Shown here: positions 1-8,954 of the stretch, in pieces
How positions within the stretch are numbered: the stretch's first letter is position 1
Layout: every line of letters begins with the position of its first letter
Source of the DNA: Nocardia cyriacigeorgica
Lineage (GTDB): Bacteria; Actinomycetota; Actinomycetes; Mycobacteriales; Mycobacteriaceae
Length of the DNA stretch: 64,000 nucleotides
Assembly (NCBI RefSeq): GCF_010868145.1
Contig: NZ_JAAGUY010000001.1
Location: 558,001-622,000, forward strand
Direction: 5' to 3'
The notes under the pieces: model-generated
What the model was told of the DNA's origin: nothing
The model's database searches: none
Seen by the model: the letters and a program-made list of their open reading frames with translations, nothing else
Made by a program: the position numbers and the translations under genes

Positions 1-412
1 CGGTCGGCACCGTCATGCCGATATGGCCGCGGATCGCGCACAGCGTGTGCGCGACCCACCGACGCCCGCGCGCGGTGACCAGCTGACGGGCCATCCCGAC
101 CGCGTCCATTTGTTGCAGATACTCGCGTTTGGCGTGGCGGACCTCTTCGGCGCCGGTGTAGACCGGCATGCCCACCTGCTCGACCAGGGTCGGGATCGCG
201 CCGATGTGGTCGAGGTGCGCGTGGGTGATGAGCACCGCGGCGACGTCGGGGAGCCGGTGGCCGATCTGACGCACCGAGTCCAGGACGTCGCCGGTGTCGG
301 AGGGATACCCGGCATCGATGACCGTGACGCCGGACCCGTCGGTGACCAGCGCCCAGTTCACGTTGGTGCCCGCCACGACGTACACGGAGTCGGAGACTTG
401 ATCGATTTTCAT
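1..412 (-). CDS. MBL-fold metallo-hydrolase, 3' end beyond the window
   Basis: The reading frame is open from an ATG at 412 to the window edge (137 codons), so the C-terminus is missing. Residues 64-69 form the metal-binding motif HAHLDH of the metallo-beta-lactamase fold, after an N-terminal beta-rich segment typical of family members (MKIDQVSDSVYVV). A GGGGAG ribosome-binding site lies about 10 bases upstream. The family hydrolyses thioesters, lactones or related bonds through a dinuclear metal centre, and the substrate cannot be told from this part. The gene starts just after a decayed hydrolase region and may have been co-transcribed with it. Confidence 0.85.
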   Translation of the reverse strand, partial: MKIDQVSDSVYVVAGTNVNWALVTDGSGVTVIDAGYPSDTGDVLDSVRQIGHRLPDVAAVLITHAHLDHIGAIPTLVEQVGMPVYTGAEEVRHAKREYLQQMDAVGMARQLVTARGRRWVAHTLCAIRGHIGMTVPT

Positions 413-425
413 CAACGCTGCTCCC

Positions 426-832
426 CTACTGCTGGATTCGGTGTTCGATGACGCCGATACAGTCGATTTCCAGGCGCAGCTCGTCCCCGGGTGCCGGCCA
501 ACGCCCCAGCTCCATCCCGCACCCACCGGGCAGCGGCCCGAGGGCGGCAGCTCCCCAGGGGCGAGCTGGTCGAGGACCGCCGGGCCCGACACAGCGGTCG
601 CCGACATCGAGCTGATGAAGTGTTCGGACCGTTGCGGCCCGAACCCCGACCGCATTTCCGCCAGCTGCACATCGCGGGCGCAGAAATCGTTGACCACCAC
701 CACCGCGGCGATCGCGGCAGCGGCTTCTTCGACGGTGGCGTTCTTCAGCGGCGCGCCCAGCACGACACCGAGCTCGAGCTCGAAATCGAGGGCGTTGGTG
801 TAGGGCCGTGCCGAGATCGGCACGCCCGACAG
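426..832 (-). pseudogene. Fumarylacetoacetate hydrolase (FAH) family remnant
   Basis: Two reading frames carry FAH-family sequence. One holds the segments ARPYTNALDFELELGVVLG and NDFCARDVQ, the other the C-terminal block LPGGCGMELGRWPAPGDEL and a final IGVIEHRI. The N-terminal half is absent, a stretch between the two blocks is missing, and the frame changes between them. The remnant joins directly onto a truncated alpha/beta hydrolase at about 832, so a single 396-codon open frame runs through both although it cannot be one functional protein. Intact members cleave carbon-carbon bonds of beta-diketo acids in aromatic catabolism. Confidence 0.7.
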
Positions 833-1616
833 CGTGGCCCATGGCGCAGTGGTCGTCGTCTGCGTAGAGCACCACTTGCGCGTCGGGCGCTTCGGCGGCG
901 GTATCGATCGAGTCCTTGGTGTCGGCGAGTGTGTCGCGCGCACCATTGATGACCGGGATCGGGCAGCTGATCCGCCGGTAGTGCTGTGCCAGCGAGAGTT
1001 TCGCCATGCATCGCGACAGGTCGGCGGTGGTGGTGGCGCCGAGGGTGCGGTGCAGGCTCGACACCAGGATCTCCGGCGAGCCGATCGAACTGCGCAACCC
1101 CAAGCCATGGTGGATGGGCGGGCCGTTGGCCACCGCTACCTTCAACCACGGGTCGAGGGCGGCCATCCGGGTCGCCCAGTAAGCACCGAAACTGAAGCCC
1201 ACGATATCGATCCGGTCGGCATCGACGCGCGGGGCGGCGGCCAGGAAGTCGATCACCGTCGAGTGGGCGCGCTCGGAGTCGACGCTCAGCGGCCGGTCGT
1301 AGGAATAGGTGCCGGGCATCTCCATGAAGAACGCGCCCCCGCCGTTGTCGCGTTGCACCAGTACCGGAAGCAGCAACTCGGCCAGGGCGCCTTCAAGCCC
1401 GTTGGCGGTCAGCACCGTCGGTACCGACGGCCTGCCGAACTCGGCCTTGTCGATCCCGCCCAGGTGGGTGAACCGGTCGGCGAACAACCGGGGAAGAAAC
1501 GGTGCAACACCCACACGGTGAGCTGCGCCTTCGGTGGTGTGGCTCATCGCTGACGCGGTGATGCCCACGCGTTTCGCTACATCGAGCACCGACGTCATTG
1601 TTGCGCCTCTCGCCAT
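833..1616 (-). pseudogene. Truncated alpha/beta-hydrolase (FrsA/esterase-like)
   Basis: The first roughly 260 codons of the open frame starting at ATG 1616 are a serine hydrolase. The nucleophile elbow is GFSFGAYWATRMA, followed by an RDTLADTKDS segment and a DDDHCAMGH segment that would supply the acid and histidine. The protein then runs into an unrelated FAH fragment, so its natural C-terminus is lost. An internal ATG at 1547 may be the true start: the preceding 23 residues look out of place and faintly resemble a LacI-type helix-turn-helix (VLDVAKRVGITASAMS). Activity is possible if the loss is only terminal, but I treat the gene as broken. Substrate unknown. Confidence 0.55.
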
Positions 1617-1700
1617 GATCGTTTCTTGCAGAAATTCCCGCTTTAGTGAGCGTAGGCGCTACAGGTAGGTAAATGCAATACCATCTGCTTTAGCATTCGG

Positions 1701-1910
1701 TATGACCGTAGTCGAGAACGCCCCGACGAACCGACAGCCCCGGCGGGTCGTGCCGCACGGGTCACCGAAGCGGTCCACCGGGCCGTGCTCGAGACCGTCG
1801 CCGAACACGGCGTGGACAAGGTGGGAATTCCGGACATCGGCGGTCGCGCCAGCGAACGCGACAGCTCGATCTACCGTCTTCACCTGCGCCACTTCCTCAC
1901 CCGCCGTCCC
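1701..1910 (+). pseudogene. TetR-family N-terminal HTH remnant
   Basis: In the frame starting at 1701 the sequence reads [19 protein letters not shown] then [20 protein letters not shown], the classic TetR helix-turn-helix. No start codon exists in this frame; the ATG at 1702 is in a different frame. The ligand-binding domain does not follow, and the sequence loses similarity after about 1910. It is a dead regulator fragment, plausibly once controlling the neighbouring hydrolase or CoA-transferase genes. Confidence 0.6.
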
Positions 1911-2091
1911 TGTGATCGAATCCGAACTCGGGGCCTCGGCGGACAAACGGGCACCGATTCCACACCGCGCATCCCGTCGCCGTGCGTCCACACCGGCAGC
2001 TCACCGCGGCGGCACCGTCGCAGTACCCGGCACCCGGCGACGCCGCGCCCGTCTGCCCACGACATTGCATCACCGACATAGAACGGACATC

Positions 2092-2660
2092 ATGACCACG
2101 ACAAAACTCGTCGCCTCCGCGGCCGAGGCGGTCGCCGACATCGGCGACGGTGTCTCGCTCGCGGTCGGCGGATTCGGTCTCTGCGGGATCCCCGCCCAAC
2201 TGATCACCGAACTCGCCGAGTGCGGTGTCGGCGACCTCGAGGTGTACTCAAACAACTGCGGAGTCGACGACTGGGGGCTGGGAATCCTGCTGTCCCAGGG
2301 ACGGATTCGACGCGCTACCGCCTCCTACGTCGGGGCGAACAAAGAATTCGCGCGCCAGTACCTCGCCGGCGAACTCGAGGTGGAGCTCACCCCGCAAGGA
2401 ACCCTCGCCGAGCGGATGCGCGCCGGCGGTGCCGGCATTCCCGCCTTCTACACCCCCGCCGGGGTCGGCACCCCTGTGCCATCTACCCGAGAGCGTGAAG
2501 GTGGTGTTGCACTCGGAGAACGGGATCCTGGGCACCGGCCCCTACCCGACCGGCGATCATGTCGACCCCGCGCGAACTCGCACCCGATGTCACCGTTGAA
2601 GACGTCCTCGCTGCCACCGCAGCACAGCTGGACCTCGACCCCGCCCTGTCAGGTCCCTCG
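2092..2660 (+). pseudogene. Fused remnant of 3-oxoacid CoA-transferase subunits A and B
   Basis: From ATG 2092 the first 120 or so codons are subunit A of a succinyl-CoA:3-ketoacid CoA-transferase type enzyme ([14 protein letters not shown], then [11 protein letters not shown] and [11 protein letters not shown]). At about 2470-2490 the homology switches frame into subunit B ([20 protein letters not shown], the region holding the catalytic Glu of the family) and then into a C-terminal-like segment ([12 protein letters not shown]) near 2565-2600. The end of A, the start of B and most of B's core are gone. Two adjacent genes have collapsed by deletion, so neither subunit can be made. Confidence 0.75.
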
Positions 2661-3290
2661 ACGCGGTAACGGAGTTCGCCTCGACCTGCCCACAGGCCAT
2701 CGCCTCACCGCAGATCGAGGTGCATCCAGAGCAGTGAGAACCACGACGCCAACCGTGTGGACAGCAATCGGTTCCCGCCACGGACGCACACAAACACGCT
2801 CAGGACCATGTCGATTACCGTCGATCGCACTGTCGCGGAGTCGGTTTGGACGCGACAGCACACTGCGGCGTTGGCTGAGAAGCAGTGACGACTTCACTCT
2901 GGTGACTGACGATCTCGAGCGGGTCGAGGATGACCGCATCGGCGAACTGGACCAGCCCCAACACCGAGCGGCGCCCGAGACGGCGGGTGCTGGGTATGAG
3001 AACCACGGCAATGCCCAACCGCGATACCATGATCGGCAATCGCGCATCGGGCTGTCGGTACGAGCTGGAAGACCAAAGAGGAATCGACCACAGCAGATGT
3101 CGGTGCCACCTCCGATGAAGACCGCCGCGCTCCACCGACGTGGAAAGCGTTGCAGCACATCAGCAACCTCGACGACGAACGCCTGAGCACCGGATCTTGA
3201 AGTCGTGGTGCCGGGACCAGCCGGCCGCGTTGGGCGGGCACATTTCCGTCGACGAGCATCAGGTTGGGGAACGCAGGACCGATGTCTACG
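2660..3290. other. Non-coding or fully decayed stretch
   Basis: No open frame here shows a recognisable domain or a start with a ribosome-binding site. The long frames on both strands are rich in Arg, Ser and Pro and look like chance frames in high-GC DNA. The stretch sits between a collapsed CoA-transferase and a SHOCT remnant and is best read as gene debris. Confidence 0.5.
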
Positions 3291-3650
3291 CGGAGTTCGG
3301 GCACCAAGCGTTTGCGGTCGGGGTTCAGTGGTCCGCGCGTGAGTACGCCGGCGTCTCCAAGTTGAGCAAGCTTCAGCAGTTCGTCGGCGACCGGGGCCGG
3401 TGCCGCCGCTCGTGAGATCGGCTGCGCGGCGGGCGCTTGCGACTGTGAGGCGGTGCCGAAGTCTCGATGTCCGCGAACCAGTCTTCGATCATCTGAGCAG
3501 TGCCGTCGTCGATCGCGACTTCGGCAGTGTAGTGCCCGAGCTCTGCACGGTCCGCACCTGCCGGTGATCACGATGTCGGTCAGCAGAGCCAGCGAGGCCT
3601 GCGGGTCCACGACCCCGGCACCCGGACGGCGTTTACGGGCTTGATCATGC
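3290..3650 (-). pseudogene. Remnant of a small SHOCT-domain protein
   Basis: On the minus strand the peptide VADELLKLAQLGDAGVLT (about 3320-3385) matches the first half of a SHOCT domain, which normally ends a short protein, but the expected EEF-KK continuation is replaced by unrelated residues. Upstream and in another frame, HYTAEVAIDDGTAQMIEDWF suggests the body of the same protein before a frameshift. No start codon or intact frame joins the pieces. The rest, to 3830, shows nothing I recognise. Confidence 0.45.
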
Positions 3651-3831
3651 CCATCGGCACGCCACAGCAGTGAGTGTTGAGTCAACCCCTTGTGTAATCC
3701 CGAAGTCTGAAACGATGACGCGTTCTTGGTCACCGTCTTGGTCGATAAGCAGGTCCTGAGTTCAAGCCGCTTGACCCGTTCCGCTTCCGCAACATGATCA
3801 AGATCCACATCGGTGTCATCAAGCAGGACCT

Positions 3832-4959
3832 TCAGTGCCACATGTGGCCGCAGCTCTCACTCTCTGTTGGAGCCGCGGTGTGCCAGACCGGGTAGTCGAT
3901 GTAGCCTTCGTCGCCGCCGCTGTAGAACTTCTCGCGGTGGGGTTCGGCGACAGGTAAATCCTCGATGAGCCGCCGCGGTAGATCCGGGTTCGCGATGAAG
4001 GGTCGACCGAAGGCAATCGCGTCAACGCTGCCGGATTCGACCGCGCGCGTGGCCGTCTGCGCGGTATATCCGCCGGCGGCGACGATGCTTCCCGCGTAAC
4101 GTTCGCGAACCCAAGCGCTATCGATCGGCGAGGACTTTTCGAAGCGGGCATCACGCCAGCCATCGATGCCGGGCTCTACGACATGCAGGTAGGCCAAGTC
4201 GTGCTCGGACAGGACGCGCAGCACATGCTCGAACAGGCGATGAGGGTCGGAGTCGGCCATGTCCTGGAAGGCGCTCGCCGGTGAGATCCGTACTCCGACC
4301 CGTCCCGGGCCGACCGCGTCGAGAAGAGCGGTGACGATCTCGCCGAGGAGCCGAACCCGGTTCTCGATACTTCCGCCGTACCTGTCGGTGCGTCGGTTGG
4401 CGTTGTCCTGCAGGAACTGGTCGACGAGATAGCCGTTGGCCGAGTGCAATTCGACAGCATCGAACCCGGCCTCTCGAGCATTGACCGCAGCTCGCGCGTA
4501 CTGGCCGACGATCTGCCCGATCTCCTCGACATCGAGCGGTCGCGGAGTCACGTAGGGTGTACGACCGTTTCGGGCGAAGGTCAGGCCGTCGATGGCGATC
4601 GGGGACGGCCCCACGGGGAGCTGTCCTTCGGGTTGCAGGCTGGGATGCGACGCTCGGCCGGTATGCCATAACTGCGCGGCGATCACACCGCCGGCTTCGT
4701 GCACGGCACTGGTCACCGACTGCCAAGCACTCGTTTGCGCTCGCGACCACAAGCCCGGAACCATCGGGTTCCCGACCGCTTCCGGCGCAATACAGATGCC
4801 TTCGGAGACAATGAGTCCCGCGCTCGCGCGTTGGGCATAGTACGTTGCGATGGATCGTCCGGGGACCCCGTCGGCGCTCGCACGGCTCCGCGTCATGGGG
4901 GCCATGACGATCCGATTGGCGGTTTCGATCATCCCGAGTCGGATCGGGTCTGACAACAC
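3832..4959 (-). CDS. Old-yellow-enzyme family NADH:flavin oxidoreductase
   Basis: This 375-residue FMN-binding TIM-barrel ene-reductase is of family length. It has the N-terminal MAPMTRSRA, the substrate-pocket QLWHTGR, the HSANGYLVDQFLQ segment (family HxxN pair: His and Asn both kept), RTDRYGGS, and the FMN-phosphate part AFGRPFIANPDLP near the C-terminus. The family reduces activated C=C bonds and some nitro-esters with NAD(P)H in the cytoplasm. The start is GTG at 4959; a GAGGAAG sequence lies about 20 bases upstream, further than usual, so the start is uncertain by a few codons. It lies in tandem with the FAD oxidoreductase gene that starts at 6847. Confidence 0.9.
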   Translation of the reverse strand: MLSDPIRLGMIETANRIVMAPMTRSRASADGVPGRSIATYYAQRASAGLIVSEGICIAPEAVGNPMVPGLWSRAQTSAWQSVTSAVHEAGGVIAAQLWHTGRASHPSLQPEGQLPVGPSPIAIDGLTFARNGRTPYVTPRPLDVEEIGQIVGQYARAAVNAREAGFDAVELHSANGYLVDQFLQDNANRRTDRYGGSIENRVRLLGEIVTALLDAVGPGRVGVRISPASAFQDMADSDPHRLFEHVLRVLSEHDLAYLHVVEPGIDGWRDARFEKSSPIDSAWVRERYAGSIVAAGGYTAQTATRAVESGSVDAIAFGRPFIANPDLPRRLIEDLPVAEPHREKFYSGGDEGYIDYPVWHTAAPTESESCGHMWH

Positions 4960-5074
4960 AGCGTTGATGGCAGTCTTCCTCTCACAGTTGGTGGCCGAAC
5001 TCGGCCTCGTCGCTTGTTACGGCTACGTGGCGCGACGGGCCCTCAGTGCGCACGAGACTGTTTACGGGCGGTCG

Positions 5075-6847
5075 CTACGCATCGTGTTCAGCGACGCTGG
5101 CTACTGTCCTGCGGAGTTCGTCGGGGTGGTCGGTGCAGAGTTGCCGAGGTGTGAGGTCGTACTTCAGACAGAGCATGGCTGCGGCCGCGGTCGCGATCGC
5201 GTGCTGGGCGCCGTTGCCCATGAACTTGGCGACCGAACCGGCGATGTGGGTGACGCTGATGTGCTTGCCGGCCATCATGACGTTGTCGAGATCCGCAGAA
5301 TACAGGCAGCGGAACGGCACCTCGAAGGGAAGGCCGTCGCGGGTGTCCCACTTCCAGTCCTTGAGCCGGAAGTCGTAGTCGTCATCGATCGGATAGTGCA
5401 GGCAGAAGGGGCCGGAGTTCATCGCGACGGCGTCCGGGAAGGCCCGGTGTTCGCGGATGTCGTTCTCGGTGAGGACGTAATCGCCGAGATACCGCCGGAA
5501 CTCGCCCTGCCCGGCGACGAACGCCACCCAGTCGAGCGCGAGGTTCGCGTAGGTCTCCGGTTCGATCTCCTTGACGTTGGCGAAGGTCCCGTACAGGGCG
5601 CACAGCAGATGATCGCGGATGTGCTCACCCTGGGTGTACGGATCGAGCCACTGGCCGTACTCCCAGAAGTGGGTGGCCGGAACCAGCATCCGCCTGCGGA
5701 TCTCCGGATCCGGCGTGCGGAATCGGCCTGCCACGGGTCCGGGGGCGTTGTCTTCGCCGGGCTTGACCAGCTGGCCGCTCAGATTGGCGTAGTCCTTGGC
5801 GACTTCCTGCGCCCACGGGACGTCCGGGAAGGGGGTCTCCTCGTCCGAGTCGCGGGTCCGGAAGAACAGCGTGTGGCCGTGGTGTTGATCGAGGTGTTCG
5901 GCGGGCGCCGTCGCTTCCCCGTATTCGGCCGTCGATTCATGGCCGAAGAGGGTGCGAGCGCCTGCCAGCAGGCCGACGATGGCCGTACCGCTGCAATCGA
6001 TGACAATCGGCGCCGAGAACCGTCGCTCGAGGCCCGTGCGCGTGTCGCAGGCGTCGATCGCGGTCACTCGCCTCCCCTCCACGACGACGTCGAACACCTC
6101 GTGCTCGGTGAACACGGTCACGTTCGGCTCGCCGTCGAGGACGTCGTGCGCCGTCAGGTCGCCATCGGCGTGTCGTTTCGTCAGTTCGTGGACCAGTGGA
6201 CCGGTCTCCCCTCGTGGAGTGAGCCCGATCTCGACACTGGCATTGCCGCCGAGCACCGGCCGGTTCTGGATCAACGCCACCCGCAGGCCCAGGCGCGCCG
6301 CGGCGAGCGCACCCGCGGAACCGGTGACACCGCCACCCACGACCACCACGTCGAAGTCTCCCGCGTGTTCCGGCATCGCGGGCAGGTCCCGCAACCGCCG
6401 CCGCCAGGCCCGCGTGATGGCGTTGTGCCCGTCCGGCGGAGGCACGTCGCCCAGACTCAGGTAGATCGCGTCGCACCGCCCGTCGAAGCCGGTCAGATCG
6501 TGCAGTTCGACGCGGGTTTCGCCAGTGGAGAGCTGGACGGCGCCGGCACGTTCCCACGACCAGTCCTGACCGCTGGCACCGAATTCCTTCGCGAGAGTGT
6601 GTCCACCGATGGTGAGGGTGAACCGCCCCGGATGGTGCGCGGGCACCCAGTCCTTGGTGCGAACCCATACGTGGTAGGTCCCGGCCTGCGCGATCTCGAC
6701 CGTCGCGGTGGCATCAGCGACCGGAACTCCCAGTCCGTGCGCGAGAAGATACGACGCGCCCATCTGGGCACGGAACTGCGAGTCGAGTACCCAGCCGCCC
6801 CGGTCGTCGAAATCCGTCGCTTGGACGAGCAGGTCTCCAGTACTCAT
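5075..6847 (-). CDS. FAD-dependent oxidoreductase with N-terminal beta-sandwich domain
   Basis: The protein has about 590 residues. Residues 1-140 look like a carbohydrate-binding-type beta-sandwich (TYHVWVRTKDW, FTLTIGGHTL). Then comes a Rossmann FAD site VVVVGGGVTGSAGALAAA at about 168-185, the conserved RPVLGGNASVEIG, and a C-terminal NVMMAGKHISVTHIA typical of the FAD_oxidored (PF12831) family. No signal peptide is seen, so it is probably cytoplasmic. The substrate is unknown, possibly a glycoside or polyol. ATG 6847 is preferred over the in-frame TTG at 6859. Upstream lies a second, deleted copy of the crotonase/HxlR intergenic region, so HxlR control is possible. Confidence 0.75.
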   Translation of the reverse strand: MSTGDLLVQATDFDDRGGWVLDSQFRAQMGASYLLAHGLGVPVADATATVEIAQAGTYHVWVRTKDWVPAHHPGRFTLTIGGHTLAKEFGASGQDWSWERAGAVQLSTGETRVELHDLTGFDGRCDAIYLSLGDVPPPDGHNAITRAWRRRLRDLPAMPEHAGDFDVVVVGGGVTGSAGALAAARLGLRVALIQNRPVLGGNASVEIGLTPRGETGPLVHELTKRHADGDLTAHDVLDGEPNVTVFTEHEVFDVVVEGRRVTAIDACDTRTGLERRFSAPIVIDCSGTAIVGLLAGARTLFGHESTAEYGEATAPAEHLDQHHGHTLFFRTRDSDEETPFPDVPWAQEVAKDYANLSGQLVKPGEDNAPGPVAGRFRTPDPEIRRRMLVPATHFWEYGQWLDPYTQGEHIRDHLLCALYGTFANVKEIEPETYANLALDWVAFVAGQGEFRRYLGDYVLTENDIREHRAFPDAVAMNSGPFCLHYPIDDDYDFRLKDWKWDTRDGLPFEVPFRCLYSADLDNVMMAGKHISVTHIAGSVAKFMGNGAQHAIATAAAAMLCLKYDLTPRQLCTDHPDELRRTVASVAEHDA

Positions 6848-6865
6848 TGGGTGAACCAATCTTTT

Positions 6866-6945
6866 CGTGGTGGGCGGGCATTCCTGTTGCCCGAGGGGTG
6901 AATTCGGGCGCCCGCTTCGCGAGGGAGGCGGCGGCTCCGCGGCCG
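6866..6945 (-). pseudogene. C-terminal remnant of a second crotonase copy
   Basis: Read on the minus strand this short piece encodes GAAASLAKRAPEFTPRATGM followed by PAHHE. It lines up with the last 30 or so residues of the intact enoyl-CoA hydratase that ends at 7058 (GVAAFLEKRAPEFTSRASEM, PAYYE). The DNA is correspondingly near-identical around the shared tgaattcgggcgcccgcttc. It shows that the crotonase 3' end was once duplicated and then mostly deleted. Confidence 0.75.
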
Positions 6946-7007
6946 CGGCGACGATGATGTCCGATCGATGCTGACTTCTCTCAAAGAAGTTAGCCAGACC
7001 CGAGGCT

Positions 7008-7036
7008 AGCTGTCAATACCGAAGTGAGACGCATCG
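7008..7036 (+). repeat. Copy 1 of a 29-bp direct repeat (second copy 8089-8117)
   Basis: The 29 bases here match 8089-8117, the leader and start-codon region of hxlR, at 25 of 29 positions; both contain gctgtcaata and cgaagtgag. Just to the left lies an imperfect inverted repeat, AGTTAGCC (6988-6995) and GGCTAGCT (7004-7011), partly matched by AGCTAGCT at 8070-8077. The repeat may be a duplicated regulator operator or a relic of tandem duplication. Confidence 0.65.
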
Positions 7037-7057
7037 ACGGTGCCACGGATCTGCAAC

Positions 7058-7939
7058 CTATTTCGAGTACTGGGCGATCCAATCCTCGTAGTAGGCGGGC
7101 ATTTCGGAAGCACGGGAGGTGAATTCGGGCGCCCGCTTCTCGAGGAAGGCGGCGACGCCTTCCTCGCCGTCGCCGACACTGGCCCAGAACAGGCCGAGAG
7201 ACTCGATCCGGTGCGCGTCGGCAGGATGCGGCAAGGCCCCGTTGCGACGCACCATCTGCTTGGCCTGGGCTACCGCGACCGGGGAGCGGTTCCGCGTCCA
7301 CGCGTCCGCGATCTCGACGGCGCGGGCGAGCAGCGCGTCCGGTTCCACGACCTCGTCCACCAGCCCGACGGCCGCGGCGGCGTCCGCGTCGATGATGTCG
7401 GCACGCAGCACCAGATCCAGCGCTGCGGCCTGGCCGACGATCCGCTCGAGAAACCAAGTGGAGGCCGCCTCCGGAGTCACCCCGATCCGCCCGAAGATCA
7501 GTCCGATCCGCCCTCGGGTGGAGACGAGCCTGCGATCCATGGCCAGGGTCATGGTGGCGCCGACACCCACCGCCGCGCCGTTGATCGCCGCGATGACCGG
7601 CTTGCGGCAATCGTGGATCGCGAGGGTGAGCCTGCCTCCCGGATCGCGCACCCCTGCGGCGCTCGGATCGTCCAGGTCCGCCAGGTCGGCCAAACCGGGA
7701 TTTCGCGACCCGTCGAGCCCGAACACGTTTCCCTCGCCGTTCAGATCCATCCCGGCGCAGAAGGCGCGGCCCGCACCGGTGACGATCACCGCGCGGACGT
7801 TGTCGTCGTCATTGACCTCACGGAACGACCGCTCCAATTCGTCCCCCATTGTGACAACGAAGGCGTTGAGGTTCTCGGGGCGGTTCAGCGTGATGGTCAG
7901 AATGCCGTCATCGATGCGGTGTGTGATGGTCTCGAACAT
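7058..7939 (-). CDS. Enoyl-CoA hydratase/isomerase (crotonase) family protein
   Basis: The 293-residue protein begins MFETITHRIDDGILTITLNR, the usual crotonase opening, and has the oxyanion-hole region AFCAGMDL and the helix GVGATMTLAMDRRL. ATG 7939 is chosen because AGGAGCG lies seven bases upstream and homology starts there; the longer frame to 8047 adds unrelated residues. The family hydrates or isomerises enoyl-CoA thioesters. The gene is divergent from the HxlR regulator at 8117, and the two share a 180-bp intergenic region. It is close in sequence to the crotonase 3' fragment at 6866-6945, evidence of a past duplication. The true substrate cannot be told. Confidence 0.88.
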   Translation of the reverse strand: MFETITHRIDDGILTITLNRPENLNAFVVTMGDELERSFREVNDDDNVRAVIVTGAGRAFCAGMDLNGEGNVFGLDGSRNPGLADLADLDDPSAAGVRDPGGRLTLAIHDCRKPVIAAINGAAVGVGATMTLAMDRRLVSTRGRIGLIFGRIGVTPEAASTWFLERIVGQAAALDLVLRADIIDADAAAAVGLVDEVVEPDALLARAVEIADAWTRNRSPVAVAQAKQMVRRNGALPHPADAHRIESLGLFWASVGDGEEGVAAFLEKRAPEFTSRASEMPAYYEDWIAQYSK

Positions 7940-8116
7940 ACTCGCTCCTGGTTGCTTCGTTTCGACGGAAAACCACGTATCTCGCGTAAACCGCTCTCGC
8001 GCAACGGGTTTCCATCGATCGACCGTCATGCGAAGGAGGTTCGCCAAGAGAGTTGGCTTCTGCGATGGAAGCTAGCTATGATCGATCTGGCTGTCAATAT
8101 CGAAGTGAGGTGCATC

Positions 8117-8581
8117 GTGGACTGGCTCAGCCTGGACACCCAGAACTGCCCCGTGAAACGAACACTGGACATCGTCGGCGAGAAGTGGAGCCTGCTGGTC
8201 ATTCGCGAGGCGATCAACGGCGTCCGGAGGTTCGATGACCTCCGCGATCACCTGGGGGTTTCCGAAGCGGTCCTGGCAGACCGGCTCCGCAAGCTCGTAG
8301 CAGCGCAGATCCTCGAAACTCGCCCTTATCGACCGGCAGGCGGCCGAACGCGCCACGAATACGTGCTCACCGACAAAGGGTGGGATATGTGGCCCATCAT
8401 CGTTTCCTTGATGCAGTGGGGCGACAAGTACGCCGCCGACCCCGAGGGCACCTTTCTCGATGTCCGCCATGCCGACTGCGGCTCCCCCGTCCGGGTGGTG
8501 GTCGAATGCAGCGACCACCACGAAGCGATCGCCCACGATCAGGTCGTGGTCAGCGCGGGAGCATCGGCCCGCGAACGCTAG
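8117..8581 (+). CDS. HxlR-family winged-helix transcriptional regulator
   Basis: The 154-residue protein starts (M)DWLSLDTQNCPVKRTLDIVG, then EKWSLLVIREAINGVRRFDDL and a recognition helix LGVSEAVLADRLRKLVAA, followed by the wing ETRPYRPAGGRTRHEYVLT. This is the complete HxlR winged helix, with the N-terminal Cys that in some relatives senses aldehydes or redox state. GTG 8117 is chosen because GAGG precedes it by seven bases; an in-frame ATG at 8078 is less likely. It is divergent from the crotonase gene, so it probably represses that gene and itself. The leader is duplicated at 7008-7036, hinting that the FAD oxidoreductase may be in the same regulon. Confidence 0.9.
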   Translation: MDWLSLDTQNCPVKRTLDIVGEKWSLLVIREAINGVRRFDDLRDHLGVSEAVLADRLRKLVAAQILETRPYRPAGGRTRHEYVLTDKGWDMWPIIVSLMQWGDKYAADPEGTFLDVRHADCGSPVRVVVECSDHHEAIAHDQVVVSAGASARER

Positions 8582-8608
8582 TCCCGCCGACCATTCGAAG
8601 GAACAGCT

Positions 8609-8953
8609 ATGGCCGAAGATTTCCCACATCTGGATCTGTCCGCCGACGAGGTCCTCACCACCACCCGGTCGGTACGCAAACGCCTCGACCTGGAGCGACC
8701 CGTACCACTGGAGGTGGTGACCGACGCACTCGATGTCGCACTGCAGGCACCGTCGGGCAGCAATATGCAGTCCTGGCATTGGCTCGTACTGACCGACCCG
8801 GAGCCGAAGAAGATCGTGGCGGAGTACTACCGCAAGTCCTACTTCGCCTACGCCGAGGCAGGCGCGGCCACCCGGGCCGCGAAACCACCCAAAGACCTCG
8901 AAACGGCGGAGAAGGTGGCCTCCAGCGCCACCTACCTGGCCGAAATCATTGGC
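8609..8953 (+). pseudogene. Nitroreductase N-terminal fragment
   Basis: ATG 8609 follows a GAAGGAACAG ribosome-binding site and opens a good nitroreductase start: TTTRSVRKRLDLERPVPLEV, ALQAPSGSNMQSWHWLVL and a final ASSATYLAEI. After about 115 residues, half the family length, the frame continues into Arg-rich nonsense because the DNA switches to a transporter fragment in another frame. The flavin-binding C-terminal half is missing, so the product cannot be active. It follows hxlR by 27 bases and was probably in its operon. Confidence 0.75.
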
Positions 8954-8954
8954 G

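Noticed and set aside
426..1616. A single 396-residue protein
   Set aside because: The two ends belong to unrelated families, with a frame change inside the second; it is a deletion chimera.
2894..3841. A 315-codon minus-strand gene
   Set aside because: Only a SHOCT half-motif and one other segment look like protein, and they fall in different frames.
4850..6901. A 683-codon open frame on the plus strand, antisense to the OYE and FAD oxidoreductase genes
   Set aside because: It has no domain or ribosome-binding site, and its composition is that of a high-GC antisense frame; the minus-strand genes have full family motifs.
7040..8116. N-terminal 359 codons of a 513-codon frame ending in hxlR
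   Set aside because: They are antisense to the crotonase gene. HxlR homology starts at the GTG at 8117, which has its own ribosome-binding site.
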